A DNA stretch of 64,000 nucleotides from Sphingomonas sp. BK235 (GCF_004345855.1 NZ_SLXN01000010.1:39859-103858); one strand, 5' to 3'. Positions 44,626-54,032 are shown, counted from the stretch's first letter. Notes: a model not told the origin generated them from the letters alone. A program made the numbers and translations.

Positions 44626-45888
44626 GTGCTGAGCGGCCCCTCGGCGCGAATCCTCGCCGGGCTGGTGCTGGGGCTGGTCGCGGGTGCGCTGCTGGCGGGC
44701 AGCGCGGCGGCGCCCGCGGTCGCCGGCGTGGCCAAGCCGGTCGGCCGGTTGTGGCTCGACTCGCTGACGATGACGGTGGTGCCGCTGGTCTTCTCGCTGC
44801 TCGTCACCGGGGTGATGCGCGCCGCCGAGCAGGCCGCGGGCGGGCGGCTCGCCGCGCGCGCGCTCGGCTGGTTCGCGCTGCTGCTGCTCGCCGCCGCGCT
44901 GGTCGGCGCCGCGGCCACCGCGCTGCTGCTCCAGCTCGCGCCGCTGCCCGCGGCCGCGGCGGCGCTGCCTGCTGCCGTGAGCGGCCCCGGCCCGGCGGTA
45001 CCCGCCGCGTCCGACTGGCTCGGCAGCATCGTGCCGACGAACCCGGTGCGCGCCGCGGCCGAGAGCGCGATGGTGCCGCTCGTCGTCTTCGCGCTGCTGT
45101 TCGGCCTCGCCGCCAACGGGATCGAGCCCGGCCCGCGCGCCGCGCTCGCGCAGGTGTTCACCGGCGTGGCGCAGACGATGCTGCGGATCGTCGGCTGGGT
45201 GCTGTGGGTGGCGCCGCTCGGCGTTTTCGCGCTCGCGATCGGGGTCGGACTGGTGCTCGGCGGGGGCGCGGCGGGCGTGCTGGCGCATTATGTCGCGGTG
45301 ATCGTCGGCGCCGCGCTCTCCTCGACCGCGCTCGCTTATGCCGCGGCGGCGCTGCTCGGCCGCATCAGCCCGCTCGCCTTCGCGCGCGCCGCGCTGCCGG
45401 CGCAGGTGATCGCGGTGAGCACGCAATCCTCGCTCGCCTCGCTGCCCGCGATGGTGGCGGCGGCGCCCGCGCTGCGGGTGCGCGACGAGGCCGCGGGCGT
45501 GGTGCTGCCGCTCGCGGTGTCGCTGTTCCGCGCCACTACCGCGGCGGCCAATGTCGCGGTGGCGACCTATCTCGCCACGGCGCACGGCGTCGCGCTCGGT
45601 CCGGCGACGCTGGGGCTGGGCGCGGTGGTCGCGGCGACGGTGAGCGTGGCCGCGGTCGGGCTGCCGGCGCAGGTGTCGTTCTTCGCGGTGATCGCGCCGG
45701 TCTGCCTCGCCATGGGCGTGCCGGTGACGCTGCTGCCGCTGCTGCTGGCGATCGAGACGGTGCCCGACATCTTCCGCACGCTCGGGAACGTCACCGCCGA
45801 TCTGGCGGTGCTGCGCATCGTCGGCGGGCGCGGCCCAGACGCAGGATCGCTATCCGCGAGACCACCGCCTCGCTTCGGGGATCATTAG
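44626..45888 (+). CDS. DAACS-family dicarboxylate/amino acid:cation symporter, 420 aa
   Basis: Eight or more membrane segments with SLTMTVVPLVFSLLVTGV near the start, GSIVPTNPVRAAAES, AVSTQSSLASLP (the serine-rich re-entrant loop HP1 region) and PVTLLPLLLAIETVPDIFRTLGNVTADL (HP2/TM8) match the GltP/DctA fold. It imports a carboxylate or amino acid with Na+ or H+. The start is GTG at 44626; no ATG is available before an upstream stop. It is the third gene of the esterase operon, so the substrate may be the acid released by the esterase (inference). Confidence 0.85.
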   Translation: MLSGPSARILAGLVLGLVAGALLAGSAAAPAVAGVAKPVGRLWLDSLTMTVVPLVFSLLVTGVMRAAEQAAGGRLAARALGWFALLLLAAALVGAAATALLLQLAPLPAAAAALPAAVSGPGPAVPAASDWLGSIVPTNPVRAAAESAMVPLVVFALLFGLAANGIEPGPRAALAQVFTGVAQTMLRIVGWVLWVAPLGVFALAIGVGLVLGGGAAGVLAHYVAVIVGAALSSTALAYAAAALLGRISPLAFARAALPAQVIAVSTQSSLASLPAMVAAAPALRVRDEAAGVVLPLAVSLFRATTAAANVAVATYLATAHGVALGPATLGLGAVVAATVSVAAVGLPAQVSFFAVIAPVCLAMGVPVTLLPLLLAIETVPDIFRTLGNVTADLAVLRIVGGRGPDAGSLSARPPPRFGDH

Positions 45889-45904
45889 CATCGCTGGCTT
45901 CGGT

Positions 45905-47293
45905 TTATCCGATGCTTCCCTGGTGCTGCCTTCTTAGCAACCAGACACCGACTCCCAGAAGCAGCGCATCGACGATTCGCAGGCGACGCGACAGGCTGGT
46001 CGCGGGCCATCGCGCCGCACCCGCCGCGACCAGCAACACGATCGTTGCCGCAAGCCATGTCCAAGCCGCCGCTTTTTCCCCGGCCGCCAATGTACACAGC
46101 GCCGCGATGATCAGCGCCAGCGGCTGTCCCCAGGCCACAGCCGACCAGAGCCTCTCCCAGAGCGGCACCGGGCGTCCCTTGTCGCGCCGCCGCGCCAACC
46201 AGATCGTCACGCCGCTCGACGTGACGACGCACAAGGCGAGGCCGAGCACGCCGTACAGCAGCCGCACGGGCAGGCCGCCGTACCAGCCGAAGTGCAGCTG
46301 ACCGATGCCACCGAGGATGCGCGTGCCGGCCACGAGATCGCGCGGATGCTGGTCCTTCACGACCGCGCCGCGCGCGTCGAAGACCGTCGTATCCTGCGGC
46401 ACGAGCAGTCGCTCGCGCTCGGACGCGATCGTCACACGCGCGTCAGCGCGCCCCGCTCGTTCCACGATGATCTGGTGCGGCTCGGCCCGCGGTGCGCGGC
46501 GGTGCGCCTCGACCAGCAACACCCCGAGCGACGGCAAGGGCGCCGCGGCGGCGTCGGCCGCGGGCGGCGGGTCGACGAACAGGCCGTACACCTGGGCGGT
46601 GTCGCCCCGGTACAGCAGCAGGGCGAGCACGCCGACGATCAGCGTGCTCAGCCCCAGCAGCGCACCGGTCAGCGCGATCGTGACGTGGAACGGAAGCGCC
46701 CAGATGCCGAGACGGTTGTGCAGGTCTGCTTCCTGCAGACGCCGGGAGCCGCCGAGCCGCAGGTGGAAGGCATCCTTGAGTATCCGCGGGTGCGCCAGGA
46801 TGCCGGACAACAGGGAGGAGAGCAGCGCCACGCCCGCGAGCCCGACGATGAACTCGCCCCATGTGCGCGGTAGATGCAGCGCGATATGCAAATTCAGCAG
46901 GAAATCCGAGAATGGCGTTTCCTTGGCAACGAGAGCACCGTTCGCGGTCACTTGCCATTCCCGCTCGACGTCGGGCTTGTAGGCGACGATCCCGGCACCG
47001 GGTGCCGTGGTCGAGGGAAGGCTGATGTAGAAGACCGCGTCGGGAGGCGCGTCGGTGCGCGCCGCCGCCAGCGCGCGGTCGAGCATGGTCGGCGCGATCG
47101 CGGTGATGTTCGGCTGCTCCGGCTGCTCCCATCGCTCGAGATCGTGAACGAAGACGGCCAGCGTGCCGGTCAGACAGACGAGATAGATCACGGCCGCGAA
47201 CGCGAGGCCGAGAATACCATGGCCGCTCAGCACCGCGCGGACCGTGGAGGGTGGCAGGGGCCACTGGCTCCGCGTCGACGTGGGTCCGCTCAT
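45905..47293 (-). CDS. PepSY-associated transmembrane protein, 462 aa
   Basis: A first helix (ILGLAFAAVIYLVCLTGTLAVFVHDLERW) is followed by a PepSY-type periplasmic region with NLHIALHLPRTWGEFIVGLAG, then further helices including GIWALPFHVTIALTGALLG. This is the PepSY_TM family, often linked to siderophore receptors and proposed to reduce ferric siderophores in the periplasm (FoxB/PiuB-like). ATG at 47293 overlaps the upstream gene by 4 nt. It is the last gene of the iron operon and converges on the symporter with a 16-bp gap. Confidence 0.87.
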   Translation of the reverse strand: MSGPTSTRSQWPLPPSTVRAVLSGHGILGLAFAAVIYLVCLTGTLAVFVHDLERWEQPEQPNITAIAPTMLDRALAAARTDAPPDAVFYISLPSTTAPGAGIVAYKPDVEREWQVTANGALVAKETPFSDFLLNLHIALHLPRTWGEFIVGLAGVALLSSLLSGILAHPRILKDAFHLRLGGSRRLQEADLHNRLGIWALPFHVTIALTGALLGLSTLIVGVLALLLYRGDTAQVYGLFVDPPPAADAAAAPLPSLGVLLVEAHRRAPRAEPHQIIVERAGRADARVTIASERERLLVPQDTTVFDARGAVVKDQHPRDLVAGTRILGGIGQLHFGWYGGLPVRLLYGVLGLALCVVTSSGVTIWLARRRDKGRPVPLWERLWSAVAWGQPLALIIAALCTLAAGEKAAAWTWLAATIVLLVAAGAARWPATSLSRRLRIVDALLLGVGVWLLRRQHQGSIG

Positions 47294-47847
47294 GTCAGCC
47301 CCCGCATCGCCGCCAGCGCGAAGCCGGCGACCGTCGTCCCGACGAGCACGGCCAAGGAGCGCAACAGGCGCTGGTCGGCGAGCGTCCAGGTCATCGCCAC
47401 GGCCCAGCCCAGGGGCACGAGCAGCCCGCCCAGGATGATACGCGTGCGCGGGTCGCCCGGCGCCCAGGTGGCGTAGCAGAAGGCGAGGCCCATCGCGGCG
47501 GTCATGCCGAGTGGCCCGGCGAGCAGAAACTTGAGCACGCCACGCCACGCCCGTGACGGACCCTCCAGCGGCTCGGGCGCGAGACTGTCGCGCGATGGTC
47601 GCGCGGCGCGACGGACGCGCCCCCGTGCGACCACGCCAAGCGCGCCCGCACTGACGGCGACGAGCGCGATCGCCATGCCCTTCACCGCGCCCGCCCACCA
47701 TGCGCCGAACAGCGATGTGGCGAACAGCATGGCCCAGCCTGCCGCGATCAGTGCGCGGTGCTCACGCGAACGATCGGCCCAGGCACGGCGAAGCAGCGCA
47801 GCCGCGAAGGCACCGCCTGCCGTCCCGGCCAGGGTCAGGGCCAGCAT
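47290..47847 (-). CDS. Hypothetical membrane protein of the iron-uptake operon, 185 aa
   Basis: Five or six hydrophobic segments are separated by short Arg-rich loops; no catalytic motif is seen. Its ATG overlaps the TonB receptor stop by one base (TGATG) and its stop overlaps the PepSY gene start, so it is a firm operon member. Small helical proteins in this position are common in siderophore operons of Xanthomonas and sphingomonads; their function is unknown. Confidence 0.8.
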   Translation of the reverse strand: MLALTLAGTAGGAFAAALLRRAWADRSREHRALIAAGWAMLFATSLFGAWWAGAVKGMAIALVAVSAGALGVVARGRVRRAARPSRDSLAPEPLEGPSRAWRGVLKFLLAGPLGMTAAMGLAFCYATWAPGDPRTRIILGGLLVPLGWAVAMTWTLADQRLLRSLAVLVGTTVAGFALAAMRGLT

Positions 47848-50123
47848 CAGAAATGCGCCTCCACGCCACCACCGAACGTCTGTGGATCGCCCAGGATCGC
47901 GCGGCCGCTGCTCGCGAAATCGTACTGCTGATACTCTTCGTTCAACAGGTTGCGCGCGAAGGCGAAGAGCGTGAACTGCTTCACCTCCCAACCGATTCGC
48001 GCGTTGACGACGGTGCGACCCGGCAGGCGGCCCTGCGACTGCGTCACGCCGACGTCGGTGTAAACCGGTCCGCGGTAATTGGCGTTGAGATTGCCGACGA
48101 TCGGACCGACGCGCGTGTTCAGACCGCCTGCGATCGTCCAGCGTGCGGCATAGGGAAACTCTGACCCCGAGAGATCGATCGCGCTGGTCGCGCCGCCGGG
48201 CAAGGAGAAGTCGTCGAACTTCGTACGGACATGGCCGACCGAGGCATAAGCGTCGACCGCCCGGCTTATCCGAGCCTGCGACTCGATCTCGAAGCCGTAC
48301 AGGTGCGACGTGCCGGCGTTGACGGTATTGTAGTCGAACTCGTTGAGACCGAAGAAGGCATTGGTCTGCTGATCCTTCCAGTCGATGTAGAAGACATTCG
48401 CATTGAGCGTGAGCTTGCCGTCCCACCAACGCGAGCGCAGCGATCCCACGTAATTCCAGCTATATTCGGGGTCATAGGCGACGAGCAGCGCGCGCGCCGG
48501 GTTCTGGCTCGACCCACCCGAGCGGTACGCGCGCTGCACGGTGAAGGTGGTGCCGAGGTCGGGCGTCCAGTCCATGCTGATCCCTGCCTTGGGCAGGAAG
48601 GCATCGAAGCTGCGGGCGTTGCTCGCTCTGGCTGAATTGGCTCCCTGCACCAGCCCGAGCACGCCCCGGTTCACCGCCGAGATCGCGAGGAACAAGGGCG
48701 TGCCGGGGGCGCCGAAGGCGGCTGGACTCGGCAGGGTGCCCGTGAAGGTCGCGACCGTCTCAGCCGTATAGCGGTTCGCTTCGTGATCGTAGCGGAAGCC
48801 GCCGATCAGCGAGAGCTGATCGGTGAGCCTGTAGCGCGCGTCGGCGAACAGGGCGGCGGTCCGCACCGATTGCGGGGAGTCCGCCGCATAGGCGACAGGG
48901 ATCACCGGCAAGGATCTGGTATAGAGGTCGGCGATCTGCGTCGCCGCCGCGGCCGGGAAGCCGCCGCCCTGGAGCAGCGCGGCGATCGTGCCGGTCGGCG
49001 TCGTGATGTTGAGCCGATTGGCGGCGACGAGCCCGCCCGAGCGACGGTACGCCCAGGCGCCGACCACTCCGCTCAGCCGATCGCCGACGTAGTTCAGGCG
49101 CATCTCCTGCGTCCAGGTGCGGAAGTCGTTGGTGTTGTCGACCACCTGCAGGTCCGCCGCCGTGCCGTCGGTATCGATCAGCGCCCGCGTGTTCGTCTTG
49201 TTGTAGGAGGTGATGCTGGTGAGACGCAGCCCGGGAGCAATGTCGTAGCCGGCGTTGAGCACGGCGATGTCGGTCTTGATATGTCCGCGGCTCGGCGCGT
49301 CGCCGGTGGAGGTCCGGTTCCGGTAGAAGGATGGCGCGTCGGTGCGGGCGTATTCGTAGAGGTAGCCACCGTCGCGGCGCACACGATTGTAGCTGCCCTG
49401 CACCTCCAGCCCGGGCAGGGCGCTCGGCGTCCACTTCAGCTTGCCGCGCAGGTTCAGCGATTCGAGTGCGTCATCGTAGCCGCCACGGGTGACGTTGCGG
49501 ATCAGTCCGCGATCGTTGCGGTGTTCGGCGGACAGGCGGAAGCCCAGCTCGCCCGTCACCAACGGCCCACCCACGGCGGCGGAGAAGGTGCGATCGTCAT
49601 ACTCGCTCCACAGCACCCGTGCGTCGCCGCTATAGTCGCTGGTCGCGGCATCGCGCGTGGTCAGCACGATCGCACCGGCGAGCGCGTTGAGACCCTGGAT
49701 CGTCGACTGCGGGCCGCGCAGGATCTCCACCTGCCGAATGTCCCAGAGATCGGTCGGGCCGCCGAACAATGCCTCCCGTGGTATCGGCGCGCCATCGACG
49801 TAGACCGTCGCGGTATCGGCGTTGCCACCCGCGCCGACCCCCTGGTTGTTGATGCCGCGGATCGTGAATCCGGCGGCGCCATAGGTCTCCGCGACATTGG
49901 CGGTGCGGTTGTAGATGTCCTGGATCGTCAGGATGTTTTCCTGCCGGATGCGCTCGGGCGTGGTCACGGCCACGCTCGTCGGCGTCTCCTGCAGCGTTCG
50001 GTTGGCCTTCTCGCCGGTGACGATGATCTCGTCGCCCTGCGGCTCGTCAGGCGCCTGCTGCGCTGAAGCCGTACCGGCCCAGGCGATCGCGAGTGCCATG
50101 ATCGAGATATGACGTGCGCGCAT
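47847..50123 (-). CDS. TonB-dependent receptor preceded by a G14 tract, 758 aa
   Basis: Signal peptide (SIMALAIAWAGTASAQ), TonB box DEIIVTGEK, plug (TLQETPTSVAVTTPERI, VEILRGPQSTIQGLNALAGAIVL) and a barrel ending GGGVEAHF. The operon context (PepSY, DUF3325, DUF3649) points to iron-siderophore uptake. ATG at 50123 is preceded by TAACA and then 14 consecutive G on the coding strand, occupying the place of the ribosome site. GTG at 50144 is in frame through the tract but would start with poly-Gly ahead of the signal peptide, so it is unlikely. Confidence 0.87.
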   Translation of the reverse strand: MRARHISIMALAIAWAGTASAQQAPDEPQGDEIIVTGEKANRTLQETPTSVAVTTPERIRQENILTIQDIYNRTANVAETYGAAGFTIRGINNQGVGAGGNADTATVYVDGAPIPREALFGGPTDLWDIRQVEILRGPQSTIQGLNALAGAIVLTTRDAATSDYSGDARVLWSEYDDRTFSAAVGGPLVTGELGFRLSAEHRNDRGLIRNVTRGGYDDALESLNLRGKLKWTPSALPGLEVQGSYNRVRRDGGYLYEYARTDAPSFYRNRTSTGDAPSRGHIKTDIAVLNAGYDIAPGLRLTSITSYNKTNTRALIDTDGTAADLQVVDNTNDFRTWTQEMRLNYVGDRLSGVVGAWAYRRSGGLVAANRLNITTPTGTIAALLQGGGFPAAAATQIADLYTRSLPVIPVAYAADSPQSVRTAALFADARYRLTDQLSLIGGFRYDHEANRYTAETVATFTGTLPSPAAFGAPGTPLFLAISAVNRGVLGLVQGANSARASNARSFDAFLPKAGISMDWTPDLGTTFTVQRAYRSGGSSQNPARALLVAYDPEYSWNYVGSLRSRWWDGKLTLNANVFYIDWKDQQTNAFFGLNEFDYNTVNAGTSHLYGFEIESQARISRAVDAYASVGHVRTKFDDFSLPGGATSAIDLSGSEFPYAARWTIAGGLNTRVGPIVGNLNANYRGPVYTDVGVTQSQGRLPGRTVVNARIGWEVKQFTLFAFARNLLNEEYQQYDFASSGRAILGDPQTFGGGVEAHF

Positions 50124-50125
50124 TG

Positions 50126-50185
50126 TTACCCCCCCCCCCCCCACCGCGCGCCCATGAGCAACCAGCTATCGCGAGTCAATCGCAT
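50126..50185 (-). CDS. Possible 19-aa leader ORF running through the G14 tract
   Basis: ATG at 50185 (inside the 3' end of the DUF3325 gene) begins MRLTRDSWLLMGARWGGGG. The last codons are made of the G tract and the TAA lies directly after it, 2 nt before the TonB receptor ATG. A change of one G would move this stop, so it could couple tract length to receptor translation. Its translation is not proven, and a shorter start at 50155 is also possible. Confidence 0.3.
   Translation of the reverse strand: MRLTRDSWLLMGARWGGGG
50129..50142 (-). repeat. G14 homopolymer before a TonB receptor start
   Basis: Fourteen consecutive C on the plus strand (G on the coding strand) end 6 nt from the ATG. 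It is the longest mononucleotide run I found in the window, and lies exactly where slippage would affect translation. Confidence 0.9.
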
Positions 50186-50520
50186 CTTGCGCCGGTAGCG
50201 TCTTTTCGTGGCCGAGACGTCGGCCCCCTCACCGGACTGCTGGCCGGCGCGCGACGCGTCGGTGAGACGTTGAGAAGGAGGAACGCCAGGCCGGCTCCTG
50301 ACATGCACGCCGCGACCCAGCACACCGGCCCGTCAATCAGTCCCTGATCGAGCACGCTCAGTGGGAAAGTGGCGCCCAGCAGCAGCCAGCCGATGACGCG
50401 AGCACGTCTCCGCGACGCTGGCGTCAGCGGGCGGTTCAGGTGGCGCTGATGGTCTTCGTGCGTCGCCAGTCCGAGGAGGAGAAAGGCGGCAGCGGTCAGC
50501 AGGACGACGACGACGCTCAC
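50176..50520 (-). CDS. DUF3325 family membrane protein, 114 aa
   Basis: Three hydrophobic segments with HEDHQRHL and RRRARVIGWLLLGATFPLSV match small DUF3325 proteins of siderophore operons. ATG overlaps the stop of the DUF3649 gene (50517) by 4 nt. The C-terminal 25 residues are basic and probably cytoplasmic. Function unknown. Confidence 0.8.
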   Translation of the reverse strand: MSVVVVLLTAAAFLLLGLATHEDHQRHLNRPLTPASRRRARVIGWLLLGATFPLSVLDQGLIDGPVCWVAACMSGAGLAFLLLNVSPTRRAPASSPVRGPTSRPRKDATGARCD

Positions 50521-50813
50521 GCGACGACCTCCTGTGGTTGGGCGCGCTGGACGATCGTCGACGGTCGCCGGTCACGTCGGGGGGGACGGTCCCGCGATGG
50601 CGCCTGGGCCACTCGGCAGGCGAGCGCCAGATAGCCGAGCCCGAAGGCAAGCAGGGTCGCATCGATGCCGGCGAGCATCTGGTCGCCGCTTCGCACGCCC
50701 GGCAGCAGCCGCGCCAGCGCCATGGCCCACAGGCTGGCGACACCGTAGCCGAGCGGGACCGCGGCGATGACGCGCAGCGTCAGGTCGCCGCGGCGCGTCC
50801 AGCGCGCGCGCAT
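50517..50813 (-). CDS. DUF3649 family membrane protein, 98 aa
   Basis: Two or three hydrophobic segments (RVIAAVPLGYGVASLWAMALARLLP, AGIDATLLAFGLGYLALACRVA) fit DUF3649, a small protein found next to TonB-dependent siderophore receptors. It starts 16 nt after the receptor stop and overlaps DUF3325 by 4 nt. Possibly part of an inner-membrane uptake or reduction complex with PepSY. Confidence 0.8.
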   Translation of the reverse strand: MRARWTRRGDLTLRVIAAVPLGYGVASLWAMALARLLPGVRSGDQMLAGIDATLLAFGLGYLALACRVAQAPSRDRPPRRDRRPSTIVQRAQPQEVVA

Positions 50814-50828
50814 GTGCGTCGCCCGCGG

Positions 50829-53090
50829 TCACTCGAAGGTGTACCGGAGGGTGCCGAACACGGTACGGGGCGTGCCGTAGAAGTTGCCCCGACCGGTGGT
50901 GGAGATGCGCGCATAATAGGTCTTGTCGAGCAGATTGCTCGCGTTGACCGAGAGCGAGAGCTGCTCGCTGAGCTTGTAGCCGGCGCGCAGGTCGACCACG
51001 GCATAGGCATCCTGCCGAACGATCGTCGACACGCTCCGTAGGGAGCCGTTCGCGTCGTAGAGCGCAGGATTGCCGCCGTAGGTGGAGGAGAACCACGTGA
51101 CCGATCCGCCGATGCTGGCACCGGCGAGCGGGCCACTCTCGGGCGCATAGTTCGTGAACGCCTTGATCATATGCTTGGGGATGATTGGCAGCAGCGCGAT
51201 GCCCTCGAACTGCGGTTCGTTATCCTCCAGATATTCGGTGTCGGTGTAGCTGTAGCCCCCGTTGATCCGCCAGCCAGGCAGGATCTCGCCGGTGGCTTCG
51301 GCCTCGATCCCGCGGGCGCGGACCCGGCCGGCCTGCAGGACGATGTCGGGCAGCTCGGGCGGGTTGACCAGCCGGTTCGTCTGCCGGATCTGATAACCCG
51401 CGACGGAGAGCAGCAGCCGATCGTTCATCAGCGACAGCTTGCTGCCCACCTCATATTGGTCGCCGATCAACGGCTCGACCGGGCGGCCGTCAGGGCGGGC
51501 GCGATTGGCGGGCGGTGGTTGCGGCGTGAAGCTGTCCGCGTAGCTGGCGTAGAGGTTCAGGTTCGACGTGGCGTCGAACAGCACCGCGGCATAGGGCGTG
51601 AGCCGGCCCTCGTAGCCATATTGCGATCGTGCGGTCGGCGCGCCGGTGAAGCGGTCGAGCGTATCGACGTCGCTCGACCACCAGGTCGCGCGACCGCCAC
51701 CGACCAGCGTCACGCGCTCGATCGGTGACAGGCGCAGCTGACCATAGAGGCCATATTGTTCGACGTAGGTGCGCGTGGCTCCGGGCGACTGGGCGACGCA
51801 CTCGCGCGGCACCTCGACACACCGGCCGAGTGTGCCCTGGATCGGATAGGGCGGCAGGTCAGCGCGCGGGTCGAGCGGCGGCTCGGCGGGGTAGACCGGA
51901 TCGAACACGTTGATCTGCGCATAATTGGAGATGCGCGCGAAATAGGAGGTGTAATCCTGCGCCTGATAGTCGGCGCCCAGGATCAGCGTCTGCTCGCGGC
52001 CGAACGCCGGGAAGGTGCCGACGCCGTTGAGGTCGAACGAGCGCGTGCGCTGGCGATTGTCGCCAAGGAAGGCGATATGGTTCGTCAGGCCGGCGTTGGC
52101 GGGCGTGACGGCGGCATTGCCGACATAGCTATACTTGTCGACACGGTCGACGTTGGCCACCAGCCCGGTCGCGCGCAGCGTCCAGCGGTCGCTGATCCGG
52201 TGCGCGAGCTCGACGAAGCCGGTCCAGGTCTCGGAGTCGAAGCGGTTCCAGTCGGCGCCGAGATAGGTGGAGCGGCGCACGTCGAGCAGGCGCCCCTCGC
52301 TGCCGTCGGCACCGCCCGCATAGCCGGGCAGGCCCGACTGGATGGCGGGCTTGAAGCGATCATAATAGACGCCGCCGGTCAGGGTGGTGCGTTCGCCGAC
52401 GGCGAGGTCGCCGACCGCGAAGGCGCCCCAGCGGCTGCGGTGCGCGGTATCGAAGAACTGGTCCTGATCCTGTGCCATCGCGCCCACGCGCACCCCGACC
52501 GCCGTTCCGACGCGGGTCGAGGCGTCCACCTCGAGGCGCAGATTGTCGTAGCGTCCGTACCCCGCGGACGCCTGCAGCCGCGTCGTCTCGAGCGGGCGCT
52601 TGCGGATCAGGTTGATGCTGCCGGCGGGATTGCCCGCGCCGGTGAACAGCCCGGCGGGACCGCGCAGCACTTCGAGGCGATCGTAGAAGAAGAGGTCGGG
52701 GACCACGCCGGGGAAGCCGAACGACTGCGTCGGCACCCCGTCGATCAGATAGTTGTTGATCGCGAAGCCGCGCGAGTTGAACGCCGGATCCTCGCTGCCG
52801 ATGCCGGTCACGGTGATGCCGTTGGTCGCGGTGAGCGCATCCTCGAGCGTGAACAGGTTCTGCGCTTCGATCTGGTCGCGCTCGATCACGCTGACCGTGT
52901 TCGGCGTGTCCTTGAGCGGGGTGACGGTCTTGCCGACCTCGCGGCCATAGCTCTTGCCGACGACCAGCACCTCGTCGGGGCGTTGCGCCTCGGGTGCCGG
53001 CGCGCCGTCGTCGGTGTGCTCCGCCGCCTGCGCGGTGGCTGCGACGACGGACCATGCGCCCGCTGCCATAAGAAATTGCCAGATTCTCAC
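50829..53090 (-). CDS. TonB-dependent ferric-siderophore receptor, 753 aa
   Basis: Signal peptide (FLMAAGAWSVVAATAQA), TonB box DEVLVVGKSYG, plug with TPLKDTPNTVSVIERDQIEAQNL, NSRGFAINNYLIDGVPTQSFGFPG and RLEVLRGPAGLFTGAGNPAGSINLIRKRP. The last block is the hallmark of FhuE/FoxA/FpvA-type siderophore receptors. The barrel ends RTVFGTLRYTFE. GTG start at 53090. It is the first gene of the six-gene iron operon. A 300-bp stretch upstream (53091-53393) has no gene and should hold the promoter; I saw no clear Fur box. Confidence 0.9.
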   Translation of the reverse strand: MRIWQFLMAAGAWSVVAATAQAAEHTDDGAPAPEAQRPDEVLVVGKSYGREVGKTVTPLKDTPNTVSVIERDQIEAQNLFTLEDALTATNGITVTGIGSEDPAFNSRGFAINNYLIDGVPTQSFGFPGVVPDLFFYDRLEVLRGPAGLFTGAGNPAGSINLIRKRPLETTRLQASAGYGRYDNLRLEVDASTRVGTAVGVRVGAMAQDQDQFFDTAHRSRWGAFAVGDLAVGERTTLTGGVYYDRFKPAIQSGLPGYAGGADGSEGRLLDVRRSTYLGADWNRFDSETWTGFVELAHRISDRWTLRATGLVANVDRVDKYSYVGNAAVTPANAGLTNHIAFLGDNRQRTRSFDLNGVGTFPAFGREQTLILGADYQAQDYTSYFARISNYAQINVFDPVYPAEPPLDPRADLPPYPIQGTLGRCVEVPRECVAQSPGATRTYVEQYGLYGQLRLSPIERVTLVGGGRATWWSSDVDTLDRFTGAPTARSQYGYEGRLTPYAAVLFDATSNLNLYASYADSFTPQPPPANRARPDGRPVEPLIGDQYEVGSKLSLMNDRLLLSVAGYQIRQTNRLVNPPELPDIVLQAGRVRARGIEAEATGEILPGWRINGGYSYTDTEYLEDNEPQFEGIALLPIIPKHMIKAFTNYAPESGPLAGASIGGSVTWFSSTYGGNPALYDANGSLRSVSTIVRQDAYAVVDLRAGYKLSEQLSLSVNASNLLDKTYYARISTTGRGNFYGTPRTVFGTLRYTFE

Positions 53091-53393
53091 GTCTTAGTCC
53101 CCCGAAACCGCGCCAGCCTTAGAGGTGGCGCTGTTGCGAGTCACTAGCACTTGCACAAAATGTAACATCGTCGGGATCGAGCGAGTGCGATCGCGAGCCG
53201 CGATCCGCTGCTCGCCTCCGATGTCCAGCTTGCCGAAATGAGCGGCGGGCTCGGGCGGTGCGGCTGCCGATCCGAAGGGTGGCGTTGTCTGGCGGCAGGG
53301 TTCGCCCCCCGTCCCCCGAAAGGTCACCGGAAGCGGCAGGTCGCTACAATACGCATGCGCGGCGAAGTTGGGGCTTGCGAACGTGACGGTTGC

Positions 53394-54032
53394 TCAGGTC
53401 GCGATCCGGAACGTGAGATTGTAGCGCAGCGAGCCCGTCAGCGGATGCGAGCTCTCCCCCAATGTGTCGACGCCGTGGAAGGTCAGCCGCGCAGGCCCGC
53501 CCCAGACCACGACGTCGCCATGGTGCAAGGCGATGCGGCGGGGACGGTCGGTGCGAGACTGCCCGCCCCAGAGGAAACGTGCATCGACGCCGAGCGAGAC
53601 GGACACGATCGGCTGGTCGAGATTGCGCTCATCGCGGTCCTGGTGAAGCGACAGCTTCGCGCCGCTCGCGTAGCGATTGATGAGGCACGCTTCCGGCGCG
53701 AAGTTGGCGAAGCCGGCCGCGGCGGCAGCCTCGGTGGCGAGCGTGGTGAAGGCGGGAGGCATCGCCGGCCATGGTCGTCCGGTGAGCGGGTCGACGGGGC
53801 TGTAGCGATAGCCTCGCCGATCCGAGACCCAGCCCAACTGTCCGACGTTGGTCATCGCCACCGACATCCGCCGGCCACCCGGGGTCTCGAGATGGCGAAA
53901 AGGCGCGGCCTCGGCGGTATGGGTGATCAGCTGGAGAAGGACGCGATCGACCGGCAGCGCGAAACCGCCGAGCAGCACGGCACCGGGATCGAGCGGCAAG
54001 CGCGCACGGTCGTCGGGGAACAGGTCAGGCAT
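53394..54032 (-). CDS. alkB: AlkB-type 2-oxoglutarate/Fe(II) DNA repair dioxygenase, 212 aa
   Basis: Metal ligands His130 and Asp132 (LSLHQDRDE) and His186 (FHGVD), and 2-oxoglutarate-binding Arg203 and Arg209 (RYNLTFR), are in the AlkB order; LINRYASGAKLSLHQDRDE is strongly diagnostic. It removes alkyl groups from 1-methyladenine and 3-methylcytosine. Length matches E. coli AlkB (216 aa). The 195 bp between it and the oxidoreductase to its right show no gene. Confidence 0.92.
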   Translation of the reverse strand: MPDLFPDDRARLPLDPGAVLLGGFALPVDRVLLQLITHTAEAAPFRHLETPGGRRMSVAMTNVGQLGWVSDRRGYRYSPVDPLTGRPWPAMPPAFTTLATEAAAAAGFANFAPEACLINRYASGAKLSLHQDRDERNLDQPIVSVSLGVDARFLWGGQSRTDRPRRIALHHGDVVVWGGPARLTFHGVDTLGESSHPLTGSLRYNLTFRIAT

